This document shows, piece by piece, positions 10,050 through 19,964 of a stretch of DNA of 33,192 nt (position 1 is the first letter of the stretch; the number at the start of each line of letters is the position of its first letter). The notes under the pieces were generated by a model. That model did no database searches, was not told where the DNA came from, and worked only from the letters and a program-made list of their open reading frames with translations. The DNA is from Nocardia crassostreae (GTDB lineage: Bacteria; Actinomycetota; Actinomycetes; Mycobacteriales; Mycobacteriaceae). The DNA lies in assembly GCF_001613405.1 (NCBI RefSeq), contig NZ_BDCH01000049.1:1-33192 (forward strand), written 5' to 3'. A program made the position numbers and the translations under genes.

Positions 10050-10070
10050 AAGTGCTTCAGCACTCCTTTC
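10048..10070 (+). terminator. Hairpin upstream of lipoprotein 2
   Basis: GAAAGTGC TTCA GCACT CC TTTC folds into a stem with a 4-nt loop and a small bulge on the 3' side. It lies directly after the short acidic ORF and about 100 bp before the TTG start at 10173. It could end upstream transcription or act as an attenuator. There is no clear T-tract. Confidence 0.35.
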
Positions 10071-10172
10071 AGCGGACCGTGGAGTCGGTACGGTCGACGA
10101 TCGTGCACTCGTCGCAGGGTGAGCGGCCGGCGGCAGTGCGTGGCGATGTCATTCGAACGAAGGAATCAGCAC

Positions 10173-10673
10173 TTGAAGCTCCGTAAGGGTGGACGCATAG
10201 CCGTCGCGGCTCTAGCTGTAGCTACCACACTCGGCCTGTCGGCATGTGGAGGTGGTGACAAGAAGGAAGCCACCGAGCCCGCGAAGACTTCGACATCGAA
10301 AGTTGCTGCTGAGCAGACCTACCCGCCCACTCCGACGCCGGCGGACCTGAACAGTGCGATGCAGAGGGTGCTGGATCCGAGCGTTCCGGACTCCGAGAAG
10401 CTGGACTTGATGCAGGGCATGCAGGCCGATCCCGGCCTGCCTTCGCGAATCATCGAGGCTTACAAGCAGAACAACGCCTCGATCACGGTCACCAACGTCA
10501 CCGATCTGGGCAATGGCACCCTCAGTGCAGACGCGCAAGCCGCGATCAACGGTGGCGCCCTGCAGCAAGCCGTCGTGCCCTTCGTTGCCGAGGATGGCAA
10601 ATGGAAGGTTCAGAAGGACTGGATCTGCAACATTCTGTCGCTCGGCAACCAGACCTCGCCAGCATGTAGTTGA
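10173..10673 (+). CDS. Mtb12-like lipoprotein, paralogue 2
   Basis: This 166-residue lipoprotein is a paralogue of the one at 8784. It again uses a TTG start (10173), here behind GAAGGA, and has the lipobox LSAC at Cys25. A Lys/Glu/Thr-rich spacer precedes the folded part: TPADLNSAMQRVLDPSVP, LMQGMQADPGLPSRI, ASITVTNVTDLGNGTLSADA and VVPFVAEDGKWKVQKDW. This fits the MTB12 family, whose own signature regions include DPSVP and a FTVTNV-like strand. Both copies end with ICN plus a Cys three or so residues from the end, a possible disulphide. The two copies are separated by about 900 bp of IS debris, so they probably arose as a tandem duplication later invaded by an insertion sequence. Confidence 0.8.
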   Translation: MKLRKGGRIAVAALAVATTLGLSACGGGDKKEATEPAKTSTSKVAAEQTYPPTPTPADLNSAMQRVLDPSVPDSEKLDLMQGMQADPGLPSRIIEAYKQNNASITVTNVTDLGNGTLSADAQAAINGGALQQAVVPFVAEDGKWKVQKDWICNILSLGNQTSPACS

Positions 10674-10837
10674 TTCTTGGACACCCTGTCATGGCGCATA
10701 GTGCGCGGTTCAAAGCGGTCACGCGGTGTGGCTGGAGGATCGACGAGCCGGGGTCGTCACGGGCTCAGCGCTTGGCTGGCTATACTTCGCTATACCGGCT
10801 CTGACCTGCGGTGCTAGCTGACAGCAACCCCCTATAG

Positions 10838-10852
10838 TTCGAACCTGCGACA
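10838..10852. repeat. 15-nt copy of part of the tRNA-Arg T-arm
   Basis: TTCGAACCTGCGACA at 10838-10852 is identical to 10951-10965 inside the tRNA-Arg gene and has the same orientation. Flanking bases do not match. It is too short to be a second tRNA. It may be the scar of an element that integrated at the tRNA 3' half, which faces this side, or of a lost tandem tRNA. Confidence 0.55.
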
Positions 10853-10936
10853 TGCGACCTGGGGTTTTGCGTTCGACCTGATTCCCTTGCGATTCGTGGA
10901 ACAGGGCTGAACTGCGGAAATGCGGCTTCCCGAATG

Positions 10937-11009
10937 TGCCCTCGGCAGGATTCGAACCTGCGACACCCGCTTTAGGAGAGCGGTGCTCTATCCCCTGAGC
11001 TACGAGGGC
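10937..11009 (-). tRNA. tRNA-Arg (anticodon CCT)
   Basis: The 73-nt cloverleaf reads on the minus strand: acceptor GCCCTCG paired with CGAGGGC and discriminator A, D-arm GCTC...GAGC, anticodon stem CCGCT/AGCGG around loop CTCCTAA (anticodon CCT), and T-arm GCAGG-TTCGAAT-CCTGC. The 3' CCA is not encoded. It decodes AGG, a rare codon in such genomes. No other tRNA is seen in the window. Confidence 0.95.
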
Positions 11010-11104
11010 TGAATTGGGGCGTGGAGTGCGCGGCCCAACCCGGACGCGGGGGAGTCTACCTGGTTGGGGGCGGGGGCGCATCCATATTTGTGGGGGCGTG
11101 GCGG

Positions 11105-11934
11105 TCAGGGCTTGGTGGCGGTGGCGATGATGTAGTCGGCCCAGGGGCCCCAGATCATCAGGCCGGGGCGGCTGAAGGTGGCGCGGAGGAGGGGGTTGAC
11201 TCGGCGCATGTCGGGTTCTCGGAGGCGTTTGCCCAGATAGGCGGCGAGGGGGGAATATACGTCGTCGCGGATCGAGTAGACGGATATGGCCTGGAAACCG
11301 GCTGCTTGCAGGAGTTTTCGATAACGCGGGATGTTGCCTCGGGGGGTGATGTCGGCGGTGACGAGTTTGCCGTGGGGGCGGAGGATGCGGTGGGCTTCGG
11401 CGAAGAAGCGGGGGTAGGAGGGGAAGTGGAAGGCGGATTCGAGGGCGGTGACCTTCGTGCAGGAAGGGGAGGGGCGGGGGAGGGCGGTGGCGGAGCCGTA
11501 TTCGAAGTGGATGCGGTCGGATAGGCCCAGGTCGGCGGCTCGGCGGGTGGCTATTTCGATCTGCTCGCGGGCTATGTTCATGCCGGTGATCTCTGCGGGG
11601 GCGAACTCTCGGGCCCAGAGGAAATCCTGGTCGCCGTAGCCGAATCCGATATCGAGTTGGATGTCGTGGGGGCCCAGGTCGGCTTCACGGGCTACCAGGC
11701 GGGCCAGGTCGCGGCTGGCCTCGTCGAGACTGGACGGGCGGTTGCGCCAGTAGCCGAGGTTGATGAAGAGGGAGTCCTCGCCGAAGAGGTTCCGGGGGCC
11801 GACTATGTCGTAGGCGCGGCCGACGCGGCGGGCGGGAGGAAGGGGATCTTGGCCCATTCGCGGCATTCGCGGGCCCAGCGGGCGGTGCGTTCGGGCAGGG
11901 ATTCGACCGGGATGGCGGCGGTGGTGAGCGTCAT
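11105..11934 (-). pseudogene. SAM-dependent methyltransferase with an N-terminal frameshift
   Basis: The body (frame open from 11866 to 11105) is a class I SAM-dependent methyltransferase. Motif I is LDIGFGYGDQ, followed by ITGMNIAREQIEIA and FEYGSATALP, an acidic-loop region and FFAEAHRILRPHGKLVTAD. The overall look is of small-molecule O- or C-methyltransferases. The only start in the open frame (ATG at 11866, MPRMGQDP) has no good binding site. At 11934 an ATG follows GGAGGG and opens MTLTTAAIPVESLPERTA and WARECREWAKIPFLPP, then frame is lost exactly where the other frame gives RRVGRAYDIVG. A single base missing in the GC-rich run at about 11828-11840 would join them into a protein of about 275 residues. 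The substrate cannot be told from sequence. The monooxygenase gene lies upstream on the same strand. Confidence 0.65.
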
Positions 11935-12062
11935 GGGACCCTCCGAAACGGGTATTCCGGTGGCCGTATTTGTCTCAGACGATCAAGCGTCGGATTAATG
12001 ACAGTCTCAGACGGGTTGGCCGGGGAGTCAAGGGGCGATTGCCGCCCCGGCCACTGCCGCCG

Positions 12063-13529
12063 TTACCGCGCGGCCTGCTGCTCCTCGTAGTCCGACGGCT
12101 TGAATGTGCTTGTCTTCCAGCGGAACAGCGCTGTCATACCGGGCCAGTTGTTGGTGATCCGGCCCGAGGCGTTGCGGTACCAGCTGGAGCAGAAGTTCCA
12201 GGGCGTGTCCTTCAGGCGATTCTGGAGCCAGTCGTCCCAGGACTGCTCGACCTCCGACTTGGCGGAGACGAAACGCCCGGGGTGGGCGCCCAGGTATCGC
12301 ACGGCCTGCCGGATGTAGCGGGCCTGCGACTCCAGCATGTAGATGATGGAACCCGCGCCCACATTGGTATTCGGCCCGTACATGAGGAACAGATTCGGGA
12401 AGCCGGGCACCGACATGCCCAGATACGCCCGCGCCCCCTCGGCCGATCATTCGTCGGCGAGCTTGCGCCCGCCCAGACCGTAGATGTTCATGGGCGCGAG
12501 GAACTCGGTCCCCTTGAACCCGGTGCCGTAGATGATCACGTCCACCGCGTGCTCGACGCCGTCGGCGGTGCGAATGCCGTCGGGGGTGACCTCGGTGATG
12601 GCCGTGGTCTCGACGTGCACATTGTCCTGCGCCAGCGCCGGGAAGTACTCGTTGGAGAATAGCCCGCGCTTACATCCCGCCGCGTAGTCGGGAGTCAGCT
12701 TGGCGCGCAGGGCATCATCGGGAACCTGCACCCGCCGATGCCGATCGGCCAGCGCGATCACCGGCACCTTGATGGGCGGAATATCGGTGAGCGCCAATGC
12801 CATCACCTCGAAATAGGTCCAGATGGCGAACCGCTCCGCCAGCCGAGTGAGCGGTACGTGCTTGAACAGCGCGTGATGCAGCGCGCTGTACTCGGTATCC
12901 CACTTGGGCAGCACCCAGGCCGCCGAGCGCTGGAACAGCGTCAGGTGCGCGACCCGCGGCTGAATCTGCGGAATGTATTGAATGGCACTGGCTCCCGTGC
13001 CGATGCAGGCCACGCGTTTGCCGGTGAGATCCACCGAGTGATCCCATTCGGCCGAGTGGAACGCCGCCCCGGCGAAGCTGTCGATCCCGGGCAGATTCGG
13101 CATGGCGGGCCGGGACAACTGCCCCACCGCCGGAATCAGGATATCGGCGATATGGGTGACCCCCGCCGCCGTGCGCACCCGCCAAACCCCCGCCCGCTCA
13201 TCGAATTCCGCATCGGTGACCTCGGTGCCGAACTCGATCCTGCCCGGCAGCCCGTGCTTGTCCGCCACCGCGCGCATGTACTCGTGAATATCGCGCTGCT
13301 GCGAGAACCGCCGCGGCCAATCGGATTTCGGCTCGTACGACCACGAGTACAGCGGCGAGGGCACATCGCAGGCCGCGCCCGGATAGGTGTTCTCGCGCCA
13401 CACGCCGCCCAGATCCGCGGCCTTCTCCAGAATGGTGAAGTTGGTCAGCCCGTGGCGCTGCAGTTCCAGCGCCATGCCGAGCCCGGCGAATCCGGCGCCG
13501 ATGATGAGGATGGACGGCTCACGTTGCAT
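12063..13529 (-). pseudogene. Baeyer-Villiger-type flavin monooxygenase with in-frame TGA
   Basis: Read through, this is a 488-codon FAD/NADPH monooxygenase that would insert oxygen next to a ketone or oxidise a related substrate. It starts MQREPSILIIGAGFAG with the FAD-binding GxGxxG, continues with YPGAACDVPSPLYSWS, carries the Baeyer-Villiger fingerprint FxGxxxHxxxW as FAGAAFHSAEW, then the NADPH-binding GTGASA, and ends with MSVPGFPNLFLMYGPNTN and EVEQSWDDWLQ. The frame is interrupted by TGA at 12449-12447, between KLADE and SAEGARAYLG; family members have Trp about there, so TGG to TGA is likely. The truncated product would lack the C-terminal part of the FAD domain. The upstream in-frame codons to 13709 do not look like protein, so the ATG at 13529 is preferred. 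Confidence 0.8.
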
Positions 13530-13951
13530 GACTCGACGGTAGAGCCATAGTCCCTGGTCACGCAGGCATCCCCGGACAGTGAATCCGTATTTTCGGCCAT
13601 ACCGCCCCGGGTCGCCGCTAACCCCCCGCCCCCGCCGCTCACAAGCAAGTGTCCGAGTCAGTGAGACGCTGCTGACCTGCGAAACCCCGTCTCGACTGGA
13701 CAGTTCCACGCTCCACTACCTATATTCACGGAAGATCTTGCTCCAATTTACTTGTCCTGGTTGGTGTTTGGCAGTCTGCTGCGCCGCAGGGGGCGTCGTC
13801 GCGTGCCGACCCGGCCAGGACCACGGAGTCGGCTGGTCACCGTGTTGGGCGGTGGCGGGTCGACCAACAGGCAGCGGGGCGGCGAAGGTGGGGTTCGCCG
13901 TCCCGCAGCCTTGTTCCCGGGCGGACACGCGCACGACTACTCGCCATTACC
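13530..13951. other. Intergenic region between divergent genes, no gene seen
   Basis: About 420 bp separate the monooxygenase start from the control region of the acyl-CoA synthetase. I see no protein-like frame and no RNA gene. The stretch around 13720-13760 is locally AT-richer (ATATTCACGGAAGATCTTG) and may include promoter elements. Confidence 0.3.
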
Positions 13952-14013
13952 GTGACGCCTGGTCACATGGTGTCCCGATTCCGCTATTCTCGCCGACAGT
14001 GACTCAGTTCACT
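13952..14013 (+). promoter_or_regulatory. Likely promoter with two inverted repeats before the acyl-CoA synthetase
   Basis: Two perfect short inverted repeats lie here: GTGAC-GCCTG-GTCAC (13952-13966) and AGTGA-CTCAGT-TCACT (13998-14013). Between them, GTCACA (13962-13967) and TATTCT (13985-13990) are spaced 17 bp apart and could be -35 and -10 elements, which would place the second repeat at the transcription start, a good site for a TetR-type repressor. AAGGAG follows at 14031-14036. This is pattern-based only. Confidence 0.35.
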
Positions 14014-14046
14014 CGTCAGTAGGGACATGCAAGGAGCGGTTGGGAA

Positions 14047-15684
<1,638 letters not shown>

Positions 15685-15817
15685 CTGTTCCGCTCGCGCC
15701 TTCTCGTCCGTACCGTTAGTTTGAGGGCGGATGCCACCAAATGGGGATGGACGAGGAGGTCCGGGTGAAAGCGCTGCGTGCACAGGGAGATTCGGCGTTC
15801 GAGCAGGGGGTTCGGGC

Positions 15818-17437
15818 ATGACCATCGGATTGCTGCGCGCGGCCGGAACCCGGATGTGGACCGAGGCGGAATCGGCGCGCCTGGTGTTGCGGTCGGGCCT
15901 GGTCGGCATCGAATCCCCGGCCACCATGGTCTCGGCGGCCACCGCCATGGTGCGCTACGGCACCATCGCGGCCTCGCTCGCCCTGTCGGCGGCGCGGCAT
16001 CCGGACCGCACCGCGCTCATCGACGAACTCGGCGCGCTGACCTTCGCGGAGCTGGACGAGCGCTCCAACCGGCTGGCCAATGCCTGGCGGGCGCGCGGTC
16101 TGCGCGGCGGGGAAGGCGTGGCCATTCTGGCGCGCAATCATCGCGGGCTGCTCGACGCGGTCTTCGCCGCCGCCAAGTGCGGCGCCCGGATCATCCTGCT
16201 GAACACCGATTTCGCGGGACCGCAGATTCGCGATGTGGCCACCCGCGAGGGCACCGATCTCCTCGTCTACGACGACGAATACGCCGCCATGCTCGACGAG
16301 GTGCACCCGCGCCGCGGCAGCTTCCGCGCCTGGACCGAGACCGAGCGTCCGGACAGTCTCGCGGCCTTGATCGCCGAGGGTGATCCGAAGGCCCCGCCCG
16401 CCCCCGGCGCCACTCCCAAACTGATCCTGCTGACCAGCGGCACCACCGGCACGCCGAAGGGCGCGCCCCGTCCGGAGCCGAAATCCCTTGCCCCGCTGGG
16501 CGCCCTGCTGTCGAAGGTCCCGTTCCGGGCGGGCGAGGTGACCGAATGCCCGGCGCCCATCTTCCACACCCTCGGATTCGCCTGCGCCATGCTGACTCTC
16601 GGCTTCGGCTCCACCCTGGTGATCCGTCGCCGCTTCGACCCGCAGGCCACCATCGACAGTCTGGCCGCCAATCGCGTGACCACCGTGTGGGCGGTCCCGG
16701 TCATGGTGCAGCGCATGGTGGATCTGGGCCCGCAGGCGTTCACCGCCCACGATCTGACGGCGCTGCGGATCATCTTCGTCGGCGGCTGCCAGTTGGGCGC
16801 GCAGCTGGCCAAGGAGGTCATCACCACCTTCGGCCCGGTGCTCTACAACGTGTACGGCTCCACCGAGATCGCCTACGCCACCATTGCCACCCCGGCCGAT
16901 CTGGCCGTGGCACCGGGCTGCGTGGGCGGCCCGGTGCTCGGCACCCGGGTGGAGATCCTTGACGCGGACGGCCGTCCCGTGCAACCCGGTGTCACCGGCC
17001 GCATTTTCGTCGGCAACACTATCCAGTTCGAGGGCTACACCGGCGGCGGCCACAAGGAGCGGCTGCACGGCCTCATGTCCTCCGGCGATGTCGGCCATTT
17101 CGACGATGCGGGCCGCCTCTACATCGACGGCCGCGATGACGACATGATCGTCTCCGGCGGCGAGAACGTCTTCCCCGCCGAGGTCGAGGAACTCCTGCAC
17201 ACCCACCCGCATGTGCTGGAGGCGGCCGTCCTCGGCGTCCCCGACGAGAAATTCGGCGCCCGCCTCAAAGCCTTCGTGGTCGTACACGAGCAGCGCACCC
17301 TCACCGCCGACGAGGTCAGGGACTTCGTGAAATCGAATCTGGCGCGCTACAAGGTGCCCCGCGACGTGGTCTTCTTCGAGGAGCTGCCCCGCAACCCCAC
17401 GGGCAAGGTCCTCAAGCGCAAACTGCTCGAGGTCTGA
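15818..17437 (+). CDS. Acyl-CoA synthetase, FadD12-like
   Basis: This is a second ANL-superfamily acyl-CoA synthetase, 539 residues from the ATG at 15818. That start is preferred because AGGGGG precedes it and MTIGLLRAAGTRMWTEAESARL-type N-termini (shown in part) are typical of the mycobacterial FadD12-like group. It has TSGTTGTPKGAPRP, the TE region NVYGSTEIAYATIATP, SSGDVGHFD (in place of the more usual TGD), the hinge GRDDDMIVSGGENVFP and the terminal NPTGKVLKRKL with the catalytic lysine. The TSGTTGTPKGA motif is followed by Arg-Pro instead of a Ser/His-rich stretch, as in that group. It ends 5 nt from the convergent transporter gene. Confidence 0.88.
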   Translation: MTIGLLRAAGTRMWTEAESARLVLRSGLVGIESPATMVSAATAMVRYGTIAASLALSAARHPDRTALIDELGALTFAELDERSNRLANAWRARGLRGGEGVAILARNHRGLLDAVFAAAKCGARIILLNTDFAGPQIRDVATREGTDLLVYDDEYAAMLDEVHPRRGSFRAWTETERPDSLAALIAEGDPKAPPAPGATPKLILLTSGTTGTPKGAPRPEPKSLAPLGALLSKVPFRAGEVTECPAPIFHTLGFACAMLTLGFGSTLVIRRRFDPQATIDSLAANRVTTVWAVPVMVQRMVDLGPQAFTAHDLTALRIIFVGGCQLGAQLAKEVITTFGPVLYNVYGSTEIAYATIATPADLAVAPGCVGGPVLGTRVEILDADGRPVQPGVTGRIFVGNTIQFEGYTGGGHKERLHGLMSSGDVGHFDDAGRLYIDGRDDDMIVSGGENVFPAEVEELLHTHPHVLEAAVLGVPDEKFGARLKAFVVVHEQRTLTADEVRDFVKSNLARYKVPRDVVFFEELPRNPTGKVLKRKLLEV

Positions 17438-17442
17438 CCGGA

Positions 17443-18744
17443 TCAGCCGAGCACGCGGATCAGCCAGGCCGCGGTGATGACGGTGCTGACACCGCCTATG
17501 CGGGTGGATATCTGGGCGAAGGGCATGAGGTTCATGCGGTCGGCGGCGGACAGAATGGCCACATCGCCGGTGCCGCCGAGACCGCTGTGGCACACGGTGA
17601 ACAGGGCCGCGTCGATCGGATACATGGCAATGGCGCGTCCGACCAGGAAGCCGGTCAGGGCCATGGCGAGAACGACCGAGGCGCAGGCGATCACGTAGCC
17701 GGGGGACAGGACGGACAGGACATTGTCGAGCGGGAGGTAGACGATGCCGAGACCGATCATGGTGGGAAAGATGAAGTGGCGGGCGATAATCGCGTAGACG
17801 GCGCGCGCGTCGGCCTCGACCGATGCCGGGAAGATGCCGAACAGCTTGCACAGCACCGCCAGAATAATGACCAGCACCGGCGCGGGGAGAGGGATCAGCT
17901 TCTCGGTCAGGGCGGCGATGACGAACAGGCCGGTGATCATCAGCACGCCGAGCGCGTAGTTGGGTTCCCGGTCCGCAATGGAATCGGTCGGCGGTACGAG
18001 GGTGTCGTTTCGTCCCTCGCGCACCAGCCGCCCGCCGCCGTCGAGCCGCGGTCGCCGCTCGCCGAGCCTGCGCAGCACGCCCGCGGTGATGATCGCCGCG
18101 ATATTGCCGATGATCGCGGCCGGAATCAGTTCCGCCACATAGTCTCCCGGGTCACCGCCCAGCGCGGCCGCGTAGGCCGAGGACAGCGGGATCACGCCCT
18201 CCCCGATACCGCCGCCGATGATCGGGACCACGATATAGAACAGCGCGCGGTGAAAATCGTTGCCGAACAACATGGCGACACCGATACCCACCGCGACCGC
18301 TGTCACGGTTCCGGCCAGCAACGGCGGGAAGATGCGGATCAGGCCGCCGACCATGAGCTTGCGGCTCATGCCGAGAATGCTGCCCACCACCAGGGTCGCG
18401 ATCACGAAGTAGAGGAAGTTAGCCTGCTTCATCAGCGCGGTGACGGCGCGCACAGTATTGCCTTCGAATACACCGGCGTACAACAGGATCGACGGCGTCA
18501 GGAGGCACATCAGCGCGCCGCCGCCGATGCGGGAGATCACCGGCAGCCGGTTACCCAGCGGGCCGAGCAGCATGCCCAGCCCGACGATCACCGCCAGGCC
18601 GCCGATCATGTTCTCCGGTATCGCGCCGCGGAATCCGGCGAGCAGGACCAGCGCGGTCAACGCCAGCGGTATCGTCAGCGGCGCCCCGTCGAGCAGGGGT
18701 ACGGTGCGGCGCGCGGTGCGCCGAATCTTGTCCGTGGAACTCAC
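17443..18744 (-). CDS. 2-hydroxycarboxylate transporter (citrate/malate:cation symporter family)
   Basis: This 433-residue integral membrane protein belongs to the 2-hydroxycarboxylate transporter family (CitS, CimH, MaeN), which import citrate, malate or similar acids with Na+ or H+. The sequence has about 11-12 hydrophobic segments arranged in two halves. The two GGxG motifs that form the re-entrant loops of this family are present: GGGIGEGVIPLSSAYA in the first half and HSGLGGTGDVAILSAADRM in the second. The conserved end (FAQISTRIGG, where the Arg binds substrate carboxylates in CitS) is intact. The start is GTG (18744) after GGTGAG. It lies 6 bp downstream of the dehydrogenase, so both are one operon: uptake of a hydroxy acid followed by its oxidation. 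Confidence 0.92.
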   Translation of the reverse strand: MSSTDKIRRTARRTVPLLDGAPLTIPLALTALVLLAGFRGAIPENMIGGLAVIVGLGMLLGPLGNRLPVISRIGGGALMCLLTPSILLYAGVFEGNTVRAVTALMKQANFLYFVIATLVVGSILGMSRKLMVGGLIRIFPPLLAGTVTAVAVGIGVAMLFGNDFHRALFYIVVPIIGGGIGEGVIPLSSAYAAALGGDPGDYVAELIPAAIIGNIAAIITAGVLRRLGERRPRLDGGGRLVREGRNDTLVPPTDSIADREPNYALGVLMITGLFVIAALTEKLIPLPAPVLVIILAVLCKLFGIFPASVEADARAVYAIIARHFIFPTMIGLGIVYLPLDNVLSVLSPGYVIACASVVLAMALTGFLVGRAIAMYPIDAALFTVCHSGLGGTGDVAILSAADRMNLMPFAQISTRIGGVSTVITAAWLIRVLG

Positions 18745-18750
18745 TGTGTC

Positions 18751-19830
18751 TCACCGGATTTCCAATGCCGCCCGGATCGCCTTGCCCAGCGATTCGGTGG
18801 TGCCCGCACCGCCCATATCCGGCGTCAGGGCGGCGCCGCCCTGGGCGAGCACGGTTTCGACGGCCGCCAGCACGCCCGCGGCCGCGGCCTGTTCGCCGAG
18901 ATGGTCGAGCATCATGGCCGCACTCCAGATCTGGCCGATCGGATTGGCGATGCCCTGCCCCGCGATATCCGGGGCCGAACCGTGCACCGGTTCGAACAGG
19001 CTGGGAAATCGGCGCTCCGGGTTGATGTTCCCGCTCGGCGCGATCCCGATCGTGCCCGCGCAGGCGGGCCCCAGATCGCTGAGGATATCGCCGAACAGAT
19101 TGCTGGCCACCACGACGTCGAACCAGTCGGGATGCAGTACGAAATTCGCCGTCAGGATATCGATGTGATATTTGTCCACCGCCACATCCGGATAGCCCGC
19201 CGACATTTCCGTCACGCGTTCGTCCCAGTACGGCATGGAAATCGAAATACCATTGCTCTTGGTCGCCGAGGTGAGTCGTTTCCGCGGCCGCCGCCGCGCC
19301 AATTCGAAGGCGTACCGCAGGATCCGGTCGACCCCGGTTCTGGTCATGACCGTCTCCTGTACGACGGTTTCCCGTTCGGTGCCGTCGAAGATGCGGCCGC
19401 CGATGCTGGAGTATTCGCCCTCGGTATTCTCGCGCACCACATAGAAGTCGATATCGCCCGGCGCCCGTCCGGCCAGCGGGCTCGCCACGCCCGGCAGCAG
19501 CCGCACCGGCCGCAGGCTCACGTACTGGTCGAAATGCCTGCGGAACTGCAACAGGCTGCCCCACAGCGAAATATGATCCGGCACCACCTCGGGCCAGCCC
19601 ACGGCCCCGAAGAAGATGGCGTCGAAGGATTTCAGCCGATCGAACCAGTCGGCGGGCAGCATGGTCCCGTGCGCGGTGTAGTAATCCGCGCAGGCATAGT
19701 CGAAGTATTCGAGATCCAGCGTGAAATCGAAGGCGGCTGCCGCGCCCTCGAGCACTCTGATGCCCTCCGGCACAACCTCTTTCCCGATACCGTCGCCGGG
19801 AATGACCGCGATTCGGTGTGCTGCCGCCAT
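18751..19830 (-). CDS. Tartrate/D-malate dehydrogenase (isocitrate/isopropylmalate dehydrogenase family)
   Basis: This 359-residue enzyme is a member of the beta-decarboxylating dehydrogenases and most resembles tartrate dehydrogenase/decarboxylase or D-malate dehydrogenase (TtuC/DmlA), which oxidise the acid with NAD and a divalent metal. Motifs include IPGDGIGKEVVPEG, the active-site loop VRENTEGEYSSIGG, the lysine region VDKYHIDILTANFV, the metal-binding aspartates in SNLFGDILSDLGPA and the NAD-binding EPVHGSAPDIAGQGIANP. The ATG at 19830 (MAAAHRIAVIPGDG) follows GAGGAG and fits the family N-terminus; the in-frame codons further upstream do not. It is the first gene of the operon and is divergent from a LysR regulator. 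Isopropylmalate dehydrogenase is less likely given the transporter partner. Confidence 0.88.
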   Translation of the reverse strand: MAAAHRIAVIPGDGIGKEVVPEGIRVLEGAAAAFDFTLDLEYFDYACADYYTAHGTMLPADWFDRLKSFDAIFFGAVGWPEVVPDHISLWGSLLQFRRHFDQYVSLRPVRLLPGVASPLAGRAPGDIDFYVVRENTEGEYSSIGGRIFDGTERETVVQETVMTRTGVDRILRYAFELARRRPRKRLTSATKSNGISISMPYWDERVTEMSAGYPDVAVDKYHIDILTANFVLHPDWFDVVVASNLFGDILSDLGPACAGTIGIAPSGNINPERRFPSLFEPVHGSAPDIAGQGIANPIGQIWSAAMMLDHLGEQAAAAGVLAAVETVLAQGGAALTPDMGGAGTTESLGKAIRAALEIR

Positions 19831-19912
19831 TGTTGCCGATCTCCTCACTGCCGCTTTCGTTGCTGTCGGCTGGATCACAACGGTAGGCTCCGGTATCTCG
19901 CGAGTGGAAGTA

Positions 19913-19946
19913 CGGAAAGCACAAGAGACTCTTTCCGAATCGGAAA
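19913..19946. promoter_or_regulatory. LysR-type operator with perfect palindrome
   Basis: In the 134-bp divergent promoter region lies the perfect 15-bp palindrome TTTCCGAATCGGAAA (19932-19946), which contains the T-N11-A core expected for LysR-type regulators. A second, overlapping arrangement is CGGAAAG (19913-19919) facing CTTTCCG (19931-19937). Three related half-sites at roughly 10-18 bp spacing suit a LysR tetramer. The palindrome lies 18 bp before the regulator's own start codon, so autoregulation is likely. Confidence 0.65.
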
Positions 19947-19964
19947 CAATGGCTGGAGGTTCGC

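Noticed and set aside
10838..10860. A second tRNA gene
   Set aside because: Only 15 nt of the T-arm are present; there is no acceptor, D-arm or anticodon arm.
10719..11081. A minus-strand protein of 120 residues over the tRNA
   Set aside because: It reads through the tRNA-Arg gene; phrases such as ALVAQGIEHRSPKAGVAGSNPAEG are the well-known translation artefact of tRNA sequence.
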